Source: Synergistaceae bacterium (lineage in GTDB: Bacteria > Synergistota > Synergistia > Synergistales > Aminobacteriaceae). Taken from it: a stretch of 64,000 nt of DNA. Location of the stretch: assembly GCA_018436785.1 (NCBI GenBank), contig JAHDKR010000004.1, positions 30,994-94,993 on the forward strand, written 5' to 3'. A program made the translations under genes and the position numbers. The notes under the pieces were generated by a model. The model did no database searches. It saw only the letters and a program-made list of their open reading frames with translations, and was not told the DNA's origin. Below are positions 8,135 through 17,520 of the stretch, piece by piece; position 1 is the first letter of the stretch, and each line of letters starts with the position of its first letter.

Positions 8135-9229
8135 TTGAAGGATTTTCGAAAGCGGTTGCGCGCAGCAAAAAACAGGGTATGGCCTTCCTGGAGCGATGAA
8201 GAGTACGTCCACCGCATGCTCGACGTCAGGAATCAAGGAAATGCCCGCCCGCTGATCCTCTACGCCGGTCTCGGCTCGGACTACGGACGTCCGGGGCTCG
8301 GCCTGGGGTACGACACCGTGCACTTCTACTACTCGCTGGTCGGCGGAGGGTACCCGGTCCTCCATTTTCCGTACGACAGGGTGCGGGCGGACCTCGGGCA
8401 CGAACGCATGCAGTCGGCGCTTCGGCTTGCCTGCATGCTCTTCAGGCCGTCGATACTCCTCCATGCGATTCTCGACGACGAATTCAGCGCGGAGACCATT
8501 CGTGCGATTTCATCGGAGCTTGGGATTCCGACGGTGGCCTTCTTCAGCGACGATCACTGGCGCTTCGACGATTTTTCCCGTTTCGCCGCGCGCCCGTACG
8601 ACTGGGTATGCACCACCAGCGCGGATGCCGCCGGTCGGTACGAGGAGCTCGGGTTCACGAACGTCATCCGTAGCCAGTGGGGGGCGAACCACTTTTTCTT
8701 CCGCCCGATGTCGTGCGGATACGAGTACGACGTTTCCTTCATCGGGCAGCCTCACGGGTGCAGGCGGGAGGTCGTCCGGCGGCTTCGCGAACGAGGCGTC
8801 CGGATCGCCGTGCGCGGCCGCGGGTGGGAAGAGGGACGAATTGGCCTGAGCGAGATGATCCGCATGTTCAGCGCAAGCCGCATCAACCTGAACCTGAGCA
8901 ACGCCTCCGTCTCGGAATCGCTCGAAAAGGACGGCGAACGGCCGCTGCTGCAGATCAAGGGGAGGGATTTCGAAGTGCCCGCGTGCGGAGGTTTCCTGCT
9001 GACGCAGGAGAATCCGGAGCTGAACGATTACTTCGAACCGGGGAAGGAGATCGCAGTCTACCGCGATACCGACGACCTTCTCGAAAAGATAGAGTACTAT
9101 CTCGCGCACAACGAGGAGCGCGAGCGCGTGCGGAAAGCGGGGTACGATCGCTTTTTGAAGGAGCACACCATGCTTTCCCGCCTTGAAACCATCTTCTCCA
9201 GGGTGCTCTCGGGGGAGCGGGCAGAGTGA
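8135..9229 (+). CDS. CgeB-like glycosyltransferase
   Basis: A 364-aa protein resembling the CgeB/spore-maturation-type glycosyltransferases (COG4641). It has the N-terminal HAILDDEF and PTVAFFSDDHWRFDDF segments, the SQWGANHFFF turn, YDVSFIGQPHGCRREVV, and the C-terminal INLNLSNAS, then GRDFEVPACGGFLLTQ and DTDDLLEKIEYYLAH, the typical Glyco_trans_1_2 signature. TTG start at 8135 is chosen because GGGAGGTGA at 8114-8122 lies upstream and no ATG or GTG is in frame before conserved sequence. Its last bases overlap the next start (GTGA). Probably adds a sugar to LPS or another surface glycan. Confidence 0.85.
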   Translation: MKDFRKRLRAAKNRVWPSWSDEEYVHRMLDVRNQGNARPLILYAGLGSDYGRPGLGLGYDTVHFYYSLVGGGYPVLHFPYDRVRADLGHERMQSALRLACMLFRPSILLHAILDDEFSAETIRAISSELGIPTVAFFSDDHWRFDDFSRFAARPYDWVCTTSADAAGRYEELGFTNVIRSQWGANHFFFRPMSCGYEYDVSFIGQPHGCRREVVRRLRERGVRIAVRGRGWEEGRIGLSEMIRMFSASRINLNLSNASVSESLEKDGERPLLQIKGRDFEVPACGGFLLTQENPELNDYFEPGKEIAVYRDTDDLLEKIEYYLAHNEERERVRKAGYDRFLKEHTMLSRLETIFSRVLSGERAE

Positions 9230-10179
9230 ACGGACCGCTTCTCTCGGTGGCGATCTATACATATAACCAGGAGCGCTTTGTGACGGAGACGCTCGACAGC
9301 CTCCTTGAGTCCGGCGGGCTCGACGCCCTTCCGGGAGGGACGGAGCTGATCGTGTCGGACGACTGTTCCGCCGACGGGACGGTCGACGCTGTCTCCTCGT
9401 GGATGGAGCGGCGGGGGAAGGGTTTTCGTTCGTGCCGTCTTCTTCGGGGCGAACGGAACGAAGGCCCGGTGCGCAACTATGTGCGAGCGGTGCGCGCATG
9501 CTCCGGCGAGATCGTCAAACCGCTGGCGGGGGACGATCTCTTCTGCCCGGAGGCGCTGCGCAACGCCGTCTTGCAAATGGCCTCGCAGCAGGAAACGGCG
9601 ATCGCGTTCGGCAGGGTGGCGACGTTTTCGACGGGAACGAACGCCGTCGAAAGAGAGTGGACCGCGGAGCAGCGGCGTTTTTTCGCGGAGGATGCGTCCG
9701 GGCAGTTCCGTATGCTGGCGTCGTTCGACCCTCTGCCGGCGCCGGGAGTTCTCTTCCGCCGTTCCCTGTTCGAGCGCCTTCGACTCTGGGAGCACGATTT
9801 CTTCTGGATGGAAGACTGGCCCTTCTGGCTTCTGGCGACGGCGAACGGGTATCGTATCCACGGGCTCGATCATGCGGTGGTCCGGTACAGACTGCACACG
9901 GAGTCTCTCAGTCAGAGAATGAACGCGAAGGGGAAAGAGCGCGTGCGCATGGGAATCAACGCGGACCGGCGGCGAATGTACGACGAAATCGTCCTCCCGC
10001 GTATGGCGGAACAGCCGCTCTTGCTGCGGCATCATGTTCTTTTGCGCCGTTTCTTCTTCTCCTGGCTGGAGAGGACGGAACGCCCCGCGCTGGTCCACTG
10101 GGCGCGTTCCCTCTCCCTGCTGATTGACCCGTACAGGATATGGCGAAAAATCGGAGGCGTCTTCGGACGGAGCGCCTGA
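9226..10179 (+). CDS. family 2 glycosyltransferase
   Basis: A 317-aa GT-A-fold inverting glycosyltransferase. LLSVAIYTYNQERFVTETLDSLL and LIVSDDCSADGTVD form the classic GT2 nucleotide-binding start; LAGDDLF supplies the metal-binding D-x-D-like position, and ACSGEIVKPLAGDD precedes it. HDFFWMEDWPFWLLATANG contains the probable catalytic-base E-D-W region. No transmembrane segment. GTG start at 9226 overlaps the preceding stop by four bases, so it is translationally coupled to the CgeB-like gene. Sugar specificity is unknown. Confidence 0.88.
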   Translation: MNGPLLSVAIYTYNQERFVTETLDSLLESGGLDALPGGTELIVSDDCSADGTVDAVSSWMERRGKGFRSCRLLRGERNEGPVRNYVRAVRACSGEIVKPLAGDDLFCPEALRNAVLQMASQQETAIAFGRVATFSTGTNAVEREWTAEQRRFFAEDASGQFRMLASFDPLPAPGVLFRRSLFERLRLWEHDFFWMEDWPFWLLATANGYRIHGLDHAVVRYRLHTESLSQRMNAKGKERVRMGINADRRRMYDEIVLPRMAEQPLLLRHHVLLRRFFFSWLERTERPALVHWARSLSLLIDPYRIWRKIGGVFGRSA

Positions 10180-10233
10180 ACGATATCGAACGTACCGAAG
10201 GAACACAGCGCTGGAGAATGAAGGGGGAAGACC

Positions 10234-10650
10234 ATGCGTTTTTTTGAATTTCCCGTCCGGAGGACGGATATACCCGAGGAGGGACAGCTTCAATTCATCG
10301 AGGCGGAGCGCCAGGTTCCCTTTCCCGTGCGCCGCGTCTACTATTCGACGGGCGTGCGCGCAGGATACGTGCGGGGGAAACACGCGCACCGCTCGTTGGA
10401 ACAGGCGCTCGTCTGCGTTCATGGCGCAGTCCGCGTGAATCTGGACACGGGGACCGAGAGGACGACCTGTATTCTCGACAACCCCGCGCTCGGTCTCTAC
10501 GTCGGGCCGATGCTCTGGCATACGATGACGTGGATACACGACGACAGCGTCCTCCTCGTTCTGGCTTCCGATTACTACAACGAGGCTGACTATATCCGAA
10601 GCTACGAGGACTTTCTCCTCCTGGCCGGGCAGAGGGGCGGCGCACGATGA
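10234..10650 (+). CDS. fdtA: dTDP-4-keto-6-deoxyglucose 3,4-ketoisomerase (FdtA/WxcM cupin)
   Basis: A 138-aa single-domain cupin. [21 protein letters not shown] matches the FdtA/QdtA/WxcM C-terminal family, with the paired histidines of G-K-H-A-H that act in keto-isomerisation, and [12 protein letters not shown] and [21 protein letters not shown] as the family end motifs. It would convert dTDP-4-keto-6-deoxy-D-glucose to the 3-keto sugar used by the aminotransferase encoded next (4-bp overlap). The fdtA name is chosen over qdtA because of the following fdtB/fdtC-like order; the galacto or gluco stereochemistry cannot be decided from sequence. Confidence 0.85.
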   Translation: MRFFEFPVRRTDIPEEGQLQFIEAERQVPFPVRRVYYSTGVRAGYVRGKHAHRSLEQALVCVHGAVRVNLDTGTERTTCILDNPALGLYVGPMLWHTMTWIHDDSVLLVLASDYYNEADYIRSYEDFLLLAGQRGGAR

Positions 10651-11747
10651 AGAAGATCCCCTTCAACGTCCTTGCGCCCGCTTTTGAAGCTCATGCGGCG
10701 GAGTACGAGGAAGCCGCGCTTCGCGTCCTTCGCTCCGGATGGTATGTCCTCGGCGCGGAGGTCGAGGCGTTCGAGCGCGAATTCGCGGACTATCTCGGCG
10801 CCTCGTACTGCGTCGGGCTCAACTCCGGACTCGACGCGCTGATTCTGGCGGTGCGCGCGCTCGATATCGGCCCGGGGGACGAGGTGATCGTCCAGGCGAA
10901 CACGTACATCGCGACGGTGCTTGCGATTACAGCCTGCGGGGCGGCGCCGGTCTTCGTGGAGCCGGATGAGTATCACGGCCTGGACGCGGTGCGCGTGGAG
11001 GCCGCCGTGACGCCGAGAACGAAGGCGATTCTGCCGGTGCATCTCTACGGGCAGCCGTGCGGCATGGAGGAGCTGCTCGGCATCGCGGCGCGCCGAGGAC
11101 TTGCCGTGATTGAGGACTGCGCGCAGAGCCACGGGGCGATGTGGAGAGGACGCAAAACGGGGACGCTGGGGACGGTCGGCTGCTTCAGTTTCTTCCCGAC
11201 GAAGAATCTGGGAGCCTTCGGCGACGCCGGGGCGCTCGTCACGGAGAACGAATCCCTTGCGGAGCGGGTACGCGCACTGAGGAACTACGGCTCGAAGAAG
11301 AAGTACGTCAACGAGATCGAGGGCGTCAACTCCCGTCTGGATGAGATACAGGCGGCTCTGCTCCGCGTCAGGCTGCGCTTCCTCGACGCGATCAACGCCG
11401 AACGGGCTGCCATCGCGGCCCGGTACTCTGAGCTTATTCGTTCGCCCTTTGTGGTGAAGCCTCGTCTGCGCCCGGAGGCGACGCATATCTTTCACCTGTA
11501 TGTTGTCGAATGCGACCACAGGGACCGTTTGCAGGAACATCTCTCCGCGCACGGCATAGGGACGCAGATACACTACCCGATACCGCCGCACCTTTCGGGA
11601 GCGTACGCCCGCCTCGGATACGGGCAGGGGGCCTTCCCCGAAACGGAACGTCTGGCGGAGCGCGTCTTGAGCCTGCCGCTCTACAGCGGTATGAGCGAGG
11701 ACGACGTTCGAGCCGTCTGCGACGCTGTCAACTCCTTCCGGCCATGA
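10647..11747 (+). CDS. fdtB: dTDP-3-keto-hexose aminotransferase (DegT/DnrJ/EryC1 family)
   Basis: A 366-aa PLP-dependent sugar aminotransferase. [20 protein letters not shown] opens the family; [16 protein letters not shown] binds the cofactor phosphate; [11 protein letters not shown] carries the PLP-contacting Asp and Gln; [16 protein letters not shown] contains the Schiff-base lysine; and [27 protein letters not shown] is the substrate-binding part seen in FdtB/QdtB enzymes. It would place an amino group at C3 of the sugar delivered by the cupin encoded upstream. Both ends overlap neighbours by ATGA. Confidence 0.9.
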   Translation: MKKIPFNVLAPAFEAHAAEYEEAALRVLRSGWYVLGAEVEAFEREFADYLGASYCVGLNSGLDALILAVRALDIGPGDEVIVQANTYIATVLAITACGAAPVFVEPDEYHGLDAVRVEAAVTPRTKAILPVHLYGQPCGMEELLGIAARRGLAVIEDCAQSHGAMWRGRKTGTLGTVGCFSFFPTKNLGAFGDAGALVTENESLAERVRALRNYGSKKKYVNEIEGVNSRLDEIQAALLRVRLRFLDAINAERAAIAARYSELIRSPFVVKPRLRPEATHIFHLYVVECDHRDRLQEHLSAHGIGTQIHYPIPPHLSGAYARLGYGQGAFPETERLAERVLSLPLYSGMSEDDVRAVCDAVNSFRP

Positions 11748-12436
11748 AGACGCCTCCTTTTCTCCTGATGCGCCGCCACATTTTCAAGTTTCTCCGAAGC
11801 CTCTCGGCGCGTCTGCATCTGCTCCAGACGCGCATGGGCGCATGGTGGGGCGGAACGAGCCTGACCGTAGGGCGCGGCGTGCGCTTCTATCAACGGACGA
11901 GAGTCTCGGGCGAGGGATCTGTCCGGATAGGTCGGCGTGTGACGCTCGGGTATCCGATTGGAGGCGGCTTCCATGGCTCCTGCTGCGAGCTGCAGGCGCG
12001 CTCTCCGGACGCGGAGATCGCGCTGGGGGATTTCGTCGCCGTCAACAACGGCTTTTTGGTCATCTCGGTGAAACGGGTGGAGATCGGGGACGGCTGTCTC
12101 ATCGGGAAGGGAGTGCAGATTCTGGACTTCGACGCCCACGGCGTCGCTCCCGAGGAGCGCAGAACCTCCATCGGCCGGATTGCGCCCGTCGTTCTCGGAA
12201 AAAACGTCTGGGTCGGGAACGGCGCGATACTCCTCAAGGGAACACACATCGGAGACAATTCAATAGTTGCCGCGGGAGCAGTAGTCCCCGGAGGCGACTT
12301 CCCCGCGGACGTCATCATCGGGGGCAATCCCGCGCGGATCATAGGAGATGTGCGTAGGGAGCGAAAAGAAACCACCCATAATGCCAACACATTTGCTCAA
12401 GAAGGCGCAGTTAAAAAAACGGAGAAAAAAAGATGA
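11744..12436 (+). CDS. sugar O/N-acetyltransferase, left-handed beta-helix (FdtC-like)
   Basis: A 230-aa hexapeptide-repeat acyltransferase. Repeats run from about residue 45 ([10 protein letters not shown], then [24 protein letters not shown]) to residue 200 ([38 protein letters not shown]). DFDAHG supplies the probable catalytic His. Behind the aminotransferase it most likely N-acetylates the 3-amino group to give a 3-acetamido-3,6-dideoxyhexose such as Fuc3NAc. The last 25 residues are charged and unrelated to the family. ATG 11744 overlaps the fdtB stop. Confidence 0.85.
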   Translation: MKTPPFLLMRRHIFKFLRSLSARLHLLQTRMGAWWGGTSLTVGRGVRFYQRTRVSGEGSVRIGRRVTLGYPIGGGFHGSCCELQARSPDAEIALGDFVAVNNGFLVISVKRVEIGDGCLIGKGVQILDFDAHGVAPEERRTSIGRIAPVVLGKNVWVGNGAILLKGTHIGDNSIVAAGAVVPGGDFPADVIIGGNPARIIGDVRRERKETTHNANTFAQEGAVKKTEKKR

Positions 12437-13272
12437 AGACATTTGTTATAGCTGGAAAATCTGATATAGCTGTTGAAGCTCTGCTATATCTCATTTTCTT
12501 TGACGGCGGGTATGCCAGAGACTTTGAACTTGCAGTTCTGCCGTCCTCGTCCGACTTGAAAGAGCACGGGTGGCAGAAGAGTCTTCAGAAAGCAGCGGGA
12601 GAACTGGGGATACCGGTTCACGCATCGTTCCATTCCTTGGAGGAGTGTTACGATAGAGACAACACGTACATTTTTTCACTTGAATACGACAGACTTATCA
12701 AATCAGGTTCTTTTCCGAAAAAAAACCTGTTTAATATCCACTTTTCGGCTCTTCCCATGTATAGAGGAGTCTACACTTCGATTTTCCCTATCCTCCAGGG
12801 CGAGCGCACAAGCGGAGTTACCTTGCACTATATCGACGATGGCATCGATACAGGTCCGATTATCTCGCAGAGACTGTTCTCCATCGAGGGGATGACTGCA
12901 TGGGATCTCTATAAAAAGTATAACAGCGAAGGCATCAGACTCTTTATAGAGAACTATAAATACGTGACGTCCGCCAAGGAAGTGTCTTCGTCCGATCAAA
13001 ACGGCGGATGGAGTTGTTTTTATAGAAAGGACTTGGATTTCGAACTTAGGAGACTAGATGCGATCTACCCATATATGAGCGCTTTGGAGATAGATCGCAA
13101 CTTTCGCGGGTTCTTTTTTCCCGTCTATCAGATGCCCTTGTACAGGGGGAAGTCCGTCACTAGTCTGTCGATAATAGACGAGGAGAGGCTAGATTCGCCA
13201 CGGGAACTTTTTGGTTGCAATGACTATGTCCTGTTGGCATGTAAAAGGGGCGTCGTGCTTCTGTCGTTTTAA
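12433..13272 (+). CDS. sugar N-formyltransferase-like protein
   Basis: A 279-aa protein of the formyl-transferase fold (Met-tRNA formyltransferase / PurN / VioF group). FNIHFSALPMYRGVYTSIFPIL contains the catalytic Asn-x-His, and TLHYIDDGIDTGPIISQ the partner Asp. It lacks a nearby epimerase or dehydrogenase domain, so a sugar N-formyltransferase acting with N10-formyl-THF on an amino sugar is likely. The gene is visibly richer in A+T than its neighbours, including AT-rich third codon positions and poly-A runs at its upstream boundary, which suggests recent acquisition. Its ATG overlaps the previous stop. Confidence 0.78.
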   Translation: MKTFVIAGKSDIAVEALLYLIFFDGGYARDFELAVLPSSSDLKEHGWQKSLQKAAGELGIPVHASFHSLEECYDRDNTYIFSLEYDRLIKSGSFPKKNLFNIHFSALPMYRGVYTSIFPILQGERTSGVTLHYIDDGIDTGPIISQRLFSIEGMTAWDLYKKYNSEGIRLFIENYKYVTSAKEVSSSDQNGGWSCFYRKDLDFELRRLDAIYPYMSALEIDRNFRGFFFPVYQMPLYRGKSVTSLSIIDEERLDSPRELFGCNDYVLLACKRGVVLLSF

Positions 13273-13302
13273 GTTCTGAACTTTCGGGCCCACCACCCAT
13301 AT

Positions 13303-14310
13303 TCAAGCGTATGGGCCTAGCCCCCGCGCACGTCTGTACAAAGCCTTGACTCCAAGCCGCGCTCGCCTGATTCTCCCTCGCAGCGTGAAACTCTCCTCCG
13401 GACGGAGCGTCACCGCCGCGGGAGGTTCGTACGGAAGCGCCCGAAGGAGGGAGACGATCGCGGGAAACAGGTTGTACCCGTCGAGCACACGGTCGCGCGC
13501 CTCCCTTAAAAGCGGAATCGACCGTTCGTAGGTTCCCTGCTCGATAGTCGCCATGATCGTCCGGACGGCCTCCTCGGGACGTTCGATGTCGATGCGGGCG
13601 AAAGCCCCTTCCGGAAAGTACTTTTCGATGTTGGGACACCCCCAGTAGAACGGAAACGCCCCGCCGAGGTAGGCGTCCGCCAGCTTTTCCGTCCAGTAGT
13701 CGGCGCACTCCGAGTTTTCGAGGACGATGTGGTACTTGTAGGGCGCGATCGCGTCGCGTTTGCACGCCGCTTCCTTGGCCCTTCCTTTGCCGAAGATGTC
13801 GAGCCCCGGAAGAGACGTCTGCTCCAGGGAGGAGACGAACTCGTGCCGCTTCCTGTGCCCGTCGCGCTTCCGCTTCGTCGAGCAGATGATGGAGAGAAGG
13901 CGGCTCTTCGCTGCGAAGGGATCGCTTCGGACGAGGGAATCGTAGCTTTCGGTGAACCGCTCGTTCCCCGATTGGTCGAACTCGCGCCCGTAGTGCCACG
14001 GAAGCGCCTGCTGTTCGGAAATAACTCCTCCATGCCGCATCGCGTGGCAGGTGAGCACCCTGGCGAACTGCGCCGCGAACGCCTCCGGGTAGCTCTTGAT
14101 CATCGGCGGCTCGCCGGTGATCAGAATCGTTCGCGACGGCGGGCAAACCGTCGTCATCCTCCCGGGGAGTTTTTCGTAGACAACCCACGCGTCGGCGTGG
14201 GCGCAGTCCCGGTCGATCACGAACTGTACGTCCCCCCACTTTCCCGATGCACCCGGCGTCTGCAGGGCAAGCGGCCACGACGCCGAGGGGGTGGTGAGTT
14301 TGACGATCAT
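13303..14310 (-). CDS. GT10-type (alpha-1,3/4-fucosyltransferase-like) glycosyltransferase
   Basis: A 335-aa protein with the C-terminal GT10 motif YKYHIVLENSECADYWTEKL followed by AYLGGAFPFYWGCPNIEKYFP, the GDP-fucose-binding hallmark of bacterial and animal fucosyltransferases. LLSIICSTKRKRDGHRKRHEFV is the usual preceding block (I-x-S-x-K-x2-x-x-G-x-R). GDP-L-fucose would be supplied by gmd and fcl at 18.7-20.8 kb. The ATG at 14310 overlaps the stop of the upstream gene (ATGA); the frame is open further upstream but only inside that gene. The protein is cytoplasmic with a basic C-terminal tail, typical of membrane association in this family. Confidence 0.85.
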   Translation of the reverse strand: MIVKLTTPSASWPLALQTPGASGKWGDVQFVIDRDCAHADAWVVYEKLPGRMTTVCPPSRTILITGEPPMIKSYPEAFAAQFARVLTCHAMRHGGVISEQQALPWHYGREFDQSGNERFTESYDSLVRSDPFAAKSRLLSIICSTKRKRDGHRKRHEFVSSLEQTSLPGLDIFGKGRAKEAACKRDAIAPYKYHIVLENSECADYWTEKLADAYLGGAFPFYWGCPNIEKYFPEGAFARIDIERPEEAVRTIMATIEQGTYERSIPLLREARDRVLDGYNLFPAIVSLLRALPYEPPAAVTLRPEESFTLRGRIRRARLGVKALYRRARGLGPYA

Positions 14311-14948
14311 CTGCCGTCGTTGCCGGTTCGGGGAACGATGCGGATGATGTCGTCCGCGACGGCGAAGGTGGAATCCGGAAAGAGCCGCCGGGCCATCTCC
14401 TCGACCTGCGGGATGTCCGGGTATCCCGAGTCCGCGCCGAAGCATCTGGCGTCGTCGATCAGAATCACGTGGTCTTTCACAGGATGCCGTCCGATGCGTT
14501 CGAGCTCCGTGCAGACGGGAGTCTCCTCATCTCCTCTCGCCGTGTCTCCGCGGGAGTAGTGCGCGTCGAGCCAGAAGAGGCAGCGTCTCTCCCTCTCAAG
14601 CGCAAGAATGTCCTCAATTCTCTTGCCGCTGTCCCCCTGGAAGAGGCGCACCTTGGGTACGGAGGCGAAACGAGCGCAAGCCCGTTCATACAGAGCTTCT
14701 CCCAGCTCGACGGAGTAGAGACGGTCAAAGCAGGGGACCATGGCGGCGAGCGTTTTCCCCTCGTAGGTCCCCGTCTCAACGAACACGCGGATGCCGTGCG
14801 TTCGGGCGTGCTCCAGAAGTATTGCCTGTTTGAGGGCGTTCGGCAGGGGAATCGGCCTGCCCTTCATTTCCCATTGAATACGTGCCGCGAACTCGCGGAT
14901 GCGCCGATGCAATTCAAACATACCGAAAGTCTCCTTATCTTTGCTCAT
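14307..14948 (-). CDS. SAM-dependent methyltransferase-like protein
   Basis: A 213-aa protein with a class I methyltransferase core: VFVETGTYEGKTLAAM is the SAM-binding motif I (G-x-Y-x-G), LYSVELGEALYERA has the acidic end of strand beta-2, VRLFQGDSGKRI the third strand, and FWLDAHYSRGD, LIDDARCF the remaining core. Such proteins are common in surface-glycan loci, where they methylate sugars or fold as inactive relatives; activity is not certain. It overlaps the GT10 gene by 4 bp and the SGNH gene by 14 bp. Confidence 0.75.
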   Translation of the reverse strand: MSKDKETFGMFELHRRIREFAARIQWEMKGRPIPLPNALKQAILLEHARTHGIRVFVETGTYEGKTLAAMVPCFDRLYSVELGEALYERACARFASVPKVRLFQGDSGKRIEDILALERERRCLFWLDAHYSRGDTARGDEETPVCTELERIGRHPVKDHVILIDDARCFGADSGYPDIPQVEEMARRLFPDSTFAVADDIIRIVPRTGNDGR

Positions 14949-15951
14949 GGATGTGCCCGTGAAATCTCGTGCCTGGTGTCTCTTCGTATTCTCCGGCCTT
15001 TCCGAAGAGACGCTCCTCCAAAAAGATCGGCGAAGCCGAGCGTATCGATGCGATGTCCTCGAAAAGCGAGGCGGTCAGCTTCTTCGCGCCGGAGAGCGAC
15101 AGGTGCGAATTGTCCAGGAAGTCCGTATACTCCAGCCCGTAGGCGTCCCGCTTCCAGCTTCCTATGAGCCTGACGGGTCCAAGCGTTTCGTCGAGAGCAC
15201 GGGCTGCGATGCGCGTCCGTTCGAAGAAATCGTCGCCGAGCAGACGTATGTCCCAAAAAGGCGTGAGCACGAACACCAGAGTCCCGCCGTTCTTTTCGCA
15301 TGTTTCCTTTAACTGTACCATACTTTTCAGCTGGAAATCGGAGAGGGGAAAGTGCTCTAGGTTATTTTTATATCGGGCGCTCCTGTCCTCCATGACGATG
15401 TTCAGAAAGTCCAAGTGCGGCAGCCCCTCGAACCCCATCTCCGCCCCCGTCTTGCGCGGCGATCCTCTGACCGCGTTCGCGAAGAGGACAACGGGAAGGT
15501 GATAGAAGTTGCCGTGTTCGTCCGCGATGATCTCCCACTGCCTTCTGCTCAGCAGAATCTTTTCGTAGGGCTTGTCGATGTGCAAGGACTCGAAGAAAAA
15601 GTCGGCGTCGAGGACGTAGAAGATGAACTCCACGTTGCCGAATACGTCGATGTGTTGTGTGTAGGTGTGCAGCATCTCGAACGGCCCCGCCGCGACCTGC
15701 CCCGCGTTGACGACGTCCGTTATTTTCAGCCCGTTCTGCTCCGCGATGACGGAGGGGACGAGCTGGTGGAAACAGCGGCTGCTTCCCATCAGCAGCACGC
15801 GCGGGGGTTCCTTTACCCATGAAGCGTTGTCGTACAGGTATGATTTCAGGGCCAGGTCGTAGACGCCGGAAGCGCGAAAGAGCAGGAACTGTCCGGCGAA
15901 GACCAGGAGAGAGGAGCAGAGAATAAGACGGACCAGACGTTTGTATTTCAT
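14935..15951 (-). CDS. membrane-anchored SGNH-like protein, partner of the MBOAT acyltransferase
   Basis: A 338-aa protein with one N-terminal membrane segment (residues 7-27), then an extracytoplasmic domain with RVLLMGSSRCFHQL (block I G-S-S, Ser nucleophile candidate) and LDNSHLSLSGAKKL near the C-terminus, which supplies the D-x-x-H block V. This arrangement is that of DltD, AlgJ/AlgX and PatB-like partners of MBOAT O-acetyltransferases. It lies 14 bp after the MBOAT gene. The likely role is transfer of acetyl groups to an exported polysaccharide; substrate unknown. Confidence 0.75.
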   Translation of the reverse strand: MKYKRLVRLILCSSLLVFAGQFLLFRASGVYDLALKSYLYDNASWVKEPPRVLLMGSSRCFHQLVPSVIAEQNGLKITDVVNAGQVAAGPFEMLHTYTQHIDVFGNVEFIFYVLDADFFFESLHIDKPYEKILLSRRQWEIIADEHGNFYHLPVVLFANAVRGSPRKTGAEMGFEGLPHLDFLNIVMEDRSARYKNNLEHFPLSDFQLKSMVQLKETCEKNGGTLVFVLTPFWDIRLLGDDFFERTRIAARALDETLGPVRLIGSWKRDAYGLEYTDFLDNSHLSLSGAKKLTASLFEDIASIRSASPIFLEERLFGKAGEYEETPGTRFHGHIHEQR

Positions 15952-15965
15952 GGGAACCCTCTCTT

Positions 15966-17384
15966 CTAGAATTGGAAATAGAGAAACTCGGAGACCCGGT
16001 TCAGGAAACAGACGCTAATGAGCAGCACGCCTCCGACCGCGACGGCCCAGCGGGCGGTGAAGGTCCCCTCCCGGAAGCGTGTGAAGGTCCATTCCTGGCT
16101 GTTCGGCGCCGCAACAACCAGTAAAAAACAGGCCCCGAGGACGACGAGCCGGTCGGTCCCCGGCGATCCCGGGAGCACACACCCTCCGTTCAGGCCGAAC
16201 ATGCCGCTGAAGAGCTCCAACGCTCTTCCGAGCGTGTGCGCCCGGAAGAAGACCCATGCGACGACAACGGAAAAAAAGGTGACGAGCCATCCGAGAAAGC
16301 GTTGCAGACGCGGAAACGCTCTCATCGGCGCCACTGCCGCGAGCGCGTGGTTCGCGCAGAGGTACAGACCGTGCAGCCCTCCCCAAATGACGAAGTTCCA
16401 CGAAGCGCCGTGCCAGAGCCCCCCGAGCAGCATCGTCGTCATCAGGTTGCCGTAGCGCCGGAGCGTTCCCTTCCGGTTCCCCCCCAGCGGGATATACAGG
16501 TAGTCCCTCAGAAACGTGGAGAGCGAGATGTGCCATCTGCGCCAGAATTGGGCCATCGAGCAAGCTTTGTAGGGCGAGGCGAAGTTGACGGGGAGTTCGA
16601 TATTGAACAGCCGTCCGAGCCCGAGCGCCATATCCGAGTAGCCCGAGAAGTCGAAGTAGATCTGGAACGTGTAGCAGAGCACCCCGACCCAGGTCTCAAG
16701 GACCGGGGGAACGCCGGTCGTGTCGAAGACGGCCGCCGCCCACGGCGCAAGCGTGTCCGCGACGACCAGCTTCTTGAAGAGCCCGAGCGAGAGTAGCGTG
16801 AGTCCTATCGCGATGTTCCGGTAGCTCAGCGCAAACGTGCGGAGCCGGGAGAACTGCGGAATGATCTGATCGTAGCGGACGATCGGCCCGGCGATGAGCT
16901 GCGGGAAGAAGGAGACGAAAAGGGCGTAGTGCGTGAAGGAGTGTCCTCCAACCAGCCCCTTCGAGCAGTCGACAAGGTAGGCCATCTGCTGAAAGGTGAA
17001 AAAGGAGATGCCCAGGGGGAGAAAAATTTCGCGGGGCAGCCACTCGGCGCCCCAAAGGAGCGCCAGGTTGGCCATGAAGAAGTTCGCGTACTTGAAATAG
17101 GCGATCAGCGCCAGGTTGACGCTCAAACCGCTGAAGAGCCATCCCTTTACATTCCCGCCTTGTAATACGGCCCGTTCAATGCCGCGTCCCCAGGCGTAAT
17201 TGAAGAGGATCGAAAAGAGAATGAGGAGGATGAACGGAGGGTTCCAGTACGAATAAAAAAGCAGCGACGCAACAAGAAGCACGGCCAGGGCGGCGTTCGT
17301 CGCTCTCCTGGAGCATGCGAGGCGGAAACTAAACCAGGTCGCGGGCAGGAAGAGAAACAGGAAAACATAGGAATTAAAGAGCAT
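15966..17384 (-). CDS. MBOAT-family O-acyltransferase (AlgI/DltB-like)
   Basis: A 472-aa polytopic membrane protein with about ten membrane segments. PLGISFFTFQQMAYLVD, QLIAGPIVRYDQIIPQ, YFDFSGYSDMALGLGRLF and FWRRWHISLSTFLRDYLYIPLGG are AlgI-family signatures, and MLLGGLWHGASWNFVIWGGLHG contains the catalytic His of MBOATs. The ATG at 17384 is preferred over one seven codons upstream because a GGAGAAG lies about 6 bp upstream. It would move acetyl groups across the inner membrane for the SGNH partner encoded next. The gene is divergent from the GT4 gene at 17521. Confidence 0.9.
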   Translation of the reverse strand: MLFNSYVFLFLFLPATWFSFRLACSRRATNAALAVLLVASLLFYSYWNPPFILLILFSILFNYAWGRGIERAVLQGGNVKGWLFSGLSVNLALIAYFKYANFFMANLALLWGAEWLPREIFLPLGISFFTFQQMAYLVDCSKGLVGGHSFTHYALFVSFFPQLIAGPIVRYDQIIPQFSRLRTFALSYRNIAIGLTLLSLGLFKKLVVADTLAPWAAAVFDTTGVPPVLETWVGVLCYTFQIYFDFSGYSDMALGLGRLFNIELPVNFASPYKACSMAQFWRRWHISLSTFLRDYLYIPLGGNRKGTLRRYGNLMTTMLLGGLWHGASWNFVIWGGLHGLYLCANHALAAVAPMRAFPRLQRFLGWLVTFFSVVVAWVFFRAHTLGRALELFSGMFGLNGGCVLPGSPGTDRLVVLGACFLLVVAAPNSQEWTFTRFREGTFTARWAVAVGGVLLISVCFLNRVSEFLYFQF

Positions 17385-17520
17385 GCTTCTTCTCCATATC
17401 GACATGCGGCCCGTTCTTCCGATTCTGTTCTGGAGAGCCGCATCGGATGTTGCGTATTATATCCGATACTTTCCGATTTGTAATTCGGCGCTCCGGTCTT
17501 TTGGACAAGGAGAGGGAAAT

